A DNA stretch of 5,457 nucleotides from an uncultured Peptococcaceae bacterium (lineage in GTDB: Bacteria; Bacillota; Desulfitobacteriia; Desulfitobacteriales; Syntrophobotulaceae), in assembly GCA_937892995.1 (NCBI GenBank), contig CALBJS010000145.1, positions 1 to 5,457 of the forward strand. Direction: 5' to 3'. The notes beneath the pieces were generated by a model that was not told the origin of the DNA, searched no databases, and saw nothing but the letters and a program-made list of their open reading frames with translations. This document shows, piece after piece, positions 4,488 through 5,457 of the stretch. Within the stretch, counting starts at the first letter, position 1. Each line of letters begins with the position of its first letter. A program made the position numbers and the translations under genes.

Positions 4488-5126
4488 TTGGCAAAGATGA
4501 TTAATTTTGAAGGCATAACATTGTTGATGTTACCTGTACTTGTTGTACTTCTTTTTTATTTCTGGAAAAAGCAAAAGCGAAACATCAGTTTTTTATTTTG
4601 CTTTTCCGTCTTCTTTGTATATTTACTTTACGTTGCAGGGGTTACAATACTCCCCATACGTCTATTTGATTCTTCATACACCCAAAGTATGAGGGAAGCG
4701 TTCAGTTGGACATCCTTCATCAACTTAATCCCTTTCTGCGGGATGTCGACCGAGTATTTTTTTTCAAAACAAGTTATGGGGAACGTGCTGCTCACAGTAC
4801 CGTTTGGACTTGGGTTGCCTTTTATAGCTGCTACCAATTTTAGGTCTATTGCCTGGAAGGGACTGTTGTTCACAGTATCGATAGAGCTTATCCAGCTATT
4901 GACAAACGTAACCTACATCGCTGGTTATGGATACAGACAAGTCGACATAAATGATATATTGTTCAATTTTCTGGGAACGATGATAGGTTACAGTCTATTC
5001 CGCAGTATCGTTTGGCTGTACCGAAAAACCCCGATGGAAAACCAGCCTGTAGTTGGCGTATGGGAACACATGCATACTGTTCTAACAACAAGTTGGAAGG
5101 AGCAAAAAGAACGAAAATATCATTAA
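4488..5126 (+). CDS. VanZ-family integral membrane protein
   Basis: The 212-aa protein has about four to five membrane segments, roughly at 10-26, 34-55, 99-116, 122-140 and 156-178, with a polar C-terminal tail. VanZ-family landmarks are all present: NLIPF (79-83), GN...PFG (98-107), SIELIQ (131-136) and R-Q-V-D-I-N-D (150-156) followed by N160 and G163. VanZ of vancomycin-resistance transposon Tn1546 gives low teicoplanin resistance. Most family members have no proven role, and no vanHAX or vanRS genes are here, so resistance should not be inferred. I chose the TTG at 4488: the SD GGAGGG (4475-4480) is seven bases upstream. An upstream TTG at 4473 overlaps that SD, and the ATG at 4497 is too distant. 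It probably forms its own transcription unit from the adjoining promoter; no clear terminator follows. Confidence 0.87.
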   Translation: MAKMINFEGITLLMLPVLVVLLFYFWKKQKRNISFLFCFSVFFVYLLYVAGVTILPIRLFDSSYTQSMREAFSWTSFINLIPFCGMSTEYFFSKQVMGNVLLTVPFGLGLPFIAATNFRSIAWKGLLFTVSIELIQLLTNVTYIAGYGYRQVDINDILFNFLGTMIGYSLFRSIVWLYRKTPMENQPVVGVWEHMHTVLTTSWKEQKERKYH

Positions 5127-5316
5127 AAATCAATAAATTAATTGGCAAATAACTATAGTTGTTGACTATAAGTTTGCACATTCTTTGTCCCTGACCTTTG
5201 CAGAATTAAAAGACCCAAATTTACCTTGTAATCTGCAAAAATTGCAGGAACAATTTCTGAACAATTTGCACATTAGCAATTTTACTGTCTTGCAAATTAA
5301 ATGGTTCAAAATAGAT
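5127..5316. other. AT-rich spacer between convergent genes
   Basis: This spacer separates the VanZ-family gene from the convergent partial gene. It holds a small perfect hairpin CTGCAA-aaa-TTGCAG (5233-5247), a palindrome AACTATAGTT (5151-5160), and several scattered TTGCA/TGCAA words. Neither hairpin has a T-run suited to ending the VanZ-family transcript. A forward frame across it runs through the opposing terminator and is not credible as a gene. Confidence 0.5.
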
Positions 5317-5344
5317 AAAAAAAAGGCCGGAATGGATACCGGCC
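5317..5344 (-). terminator. Intrinsic terminator of the minus-strand partial gene
   Basis: Read on the minus strand, GGCCGG, an eight-base loop and CCGGCC (5344 down to 5325) are followed at once by eight T residues (plus-strand A-run 5317-5324). This is a textbook Rho-independent terminator. It lies about a dozen bases after the TAA of the minus-strand gene. Confidence 0.9.
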
Positions 5345-5355
5345 CCGTCAAGAAA

Positions 5356-5457
5356 TTACATGCCCAGTTCAATTGCAGCCTGCCTTACAGAATCCTCATC
5401 GCTGGTCTTTAGCCCCTTTTGACAGCCGAAAATCAAGCTGGTAGTGGCAAGATTATT
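5356..5457 (-). CDS. C-terminal end of an unidentified gene (partial)
   Basis: An uninterrupted minus-strand frame of 33 codons enters from the right edge and stops at TAA (5358-5356). The last residues read RQAAIELGM. Before them comes a mixed hydrophobic stretch LATTSLIFG and then a charged turn, KTSDEDS. The well-placed terminator just beyond the stop is the main reason to believe it is a real gene end. Too little is present to name the family; the start lies outside the window. It is convergent with the VanZ-family gene. Confidence 0.7.
   Translation of the reverse strand, partial: NNLATTSLIFGCQKGLKTSDEDSVRQAAIELGM

Noticed and set aside
4488..5126. Glycopeptide resistance inferred from the VanZ-family protein
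   Set aside because: VanZ homologues are widespread outside van clusters, and no other van gene is in the window.
5185..5412. 75-codon plus-strand frame near the right edge
   Set aside because: It lacks an SD, runs through the minus-strand terminator and overlaps the end of the convergent gene.
1..5457. CRISPR array, tRNA, rRNA or insertion sequence
   Set aside because: No regularly spaced repeat series, cloverleaf, rRNA-like sequence or transposase frame was seen on either strand.

Overview
The window looks like one edge of an integrated mobile (conjugative or mobilizable) element in a Gram-positive, Bacillota-type genome. Three things suggest this. Purine-rich Shine-Dalgarno (SD) sequences precede every gene. 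A replication-relaxation protein is translationally coupled to a VirD4/TraD-type coupling ATPase. A VanZ-family membrane protein and a Bacillus-style cre-like site are also present. No species can be named from the sequence. No relaxase, integrase, tRNA or att site is visible, so neither the extent of the element nor its junction with the chromosome can be drawn.

Region 1 (1-2722) is the DNA-processing module. A G/C-rich, gene-poor leader (1-242) carries a 10-bp inverted repeat, G-runs and an ACTGATCA direct repeat. It is followed by a 225-aa replication-relaxation family protein and a 601-aa type IV coupling protein, which overlap by ATGA and so form an operon. These proteins would recruit a nicked element strand and pump it to a conjugation channel encoded elsewhere.

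Region 2 (2723-3126) is the most striking part. About 400 bp hold no credible gene but contain four consecutive hairpins. The second ends in a T-run and looks like a large intrinsic terminator. The fourth is a 186-nt, almost continuously paired rod (about 62 base pairs) that closes four bases before the SD of the next gene. It could be a structured RNA leader or ncRNA, a foldback/MITE-like element, or a DNA hairpin such as a single-strand origin. The sequence alone does not decide.

Region 3 (3136-3477) is a small cytoplasmic protein whose layout recalls the DUF6075 family; its function is unknown.

Region 4 (3478-5457) is visibly more AT-rich. It holds a secreted, Trp/Tyr-rich, cysteine-free orphan protein (mature part about 121 aa). 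Upstream of that gene are a cre-like catabolite-repression site and an SD-sequestering alternative hairpin; downstream is a clear hairpin terminator. Next comes a VanZ-family protein, best started at a TTG, with a near-consensus promoter pressed against its ribosome-binding site. At the right edge the 3' end of an unidentified gene enters on the minus strand and stops at a textbook terminator.
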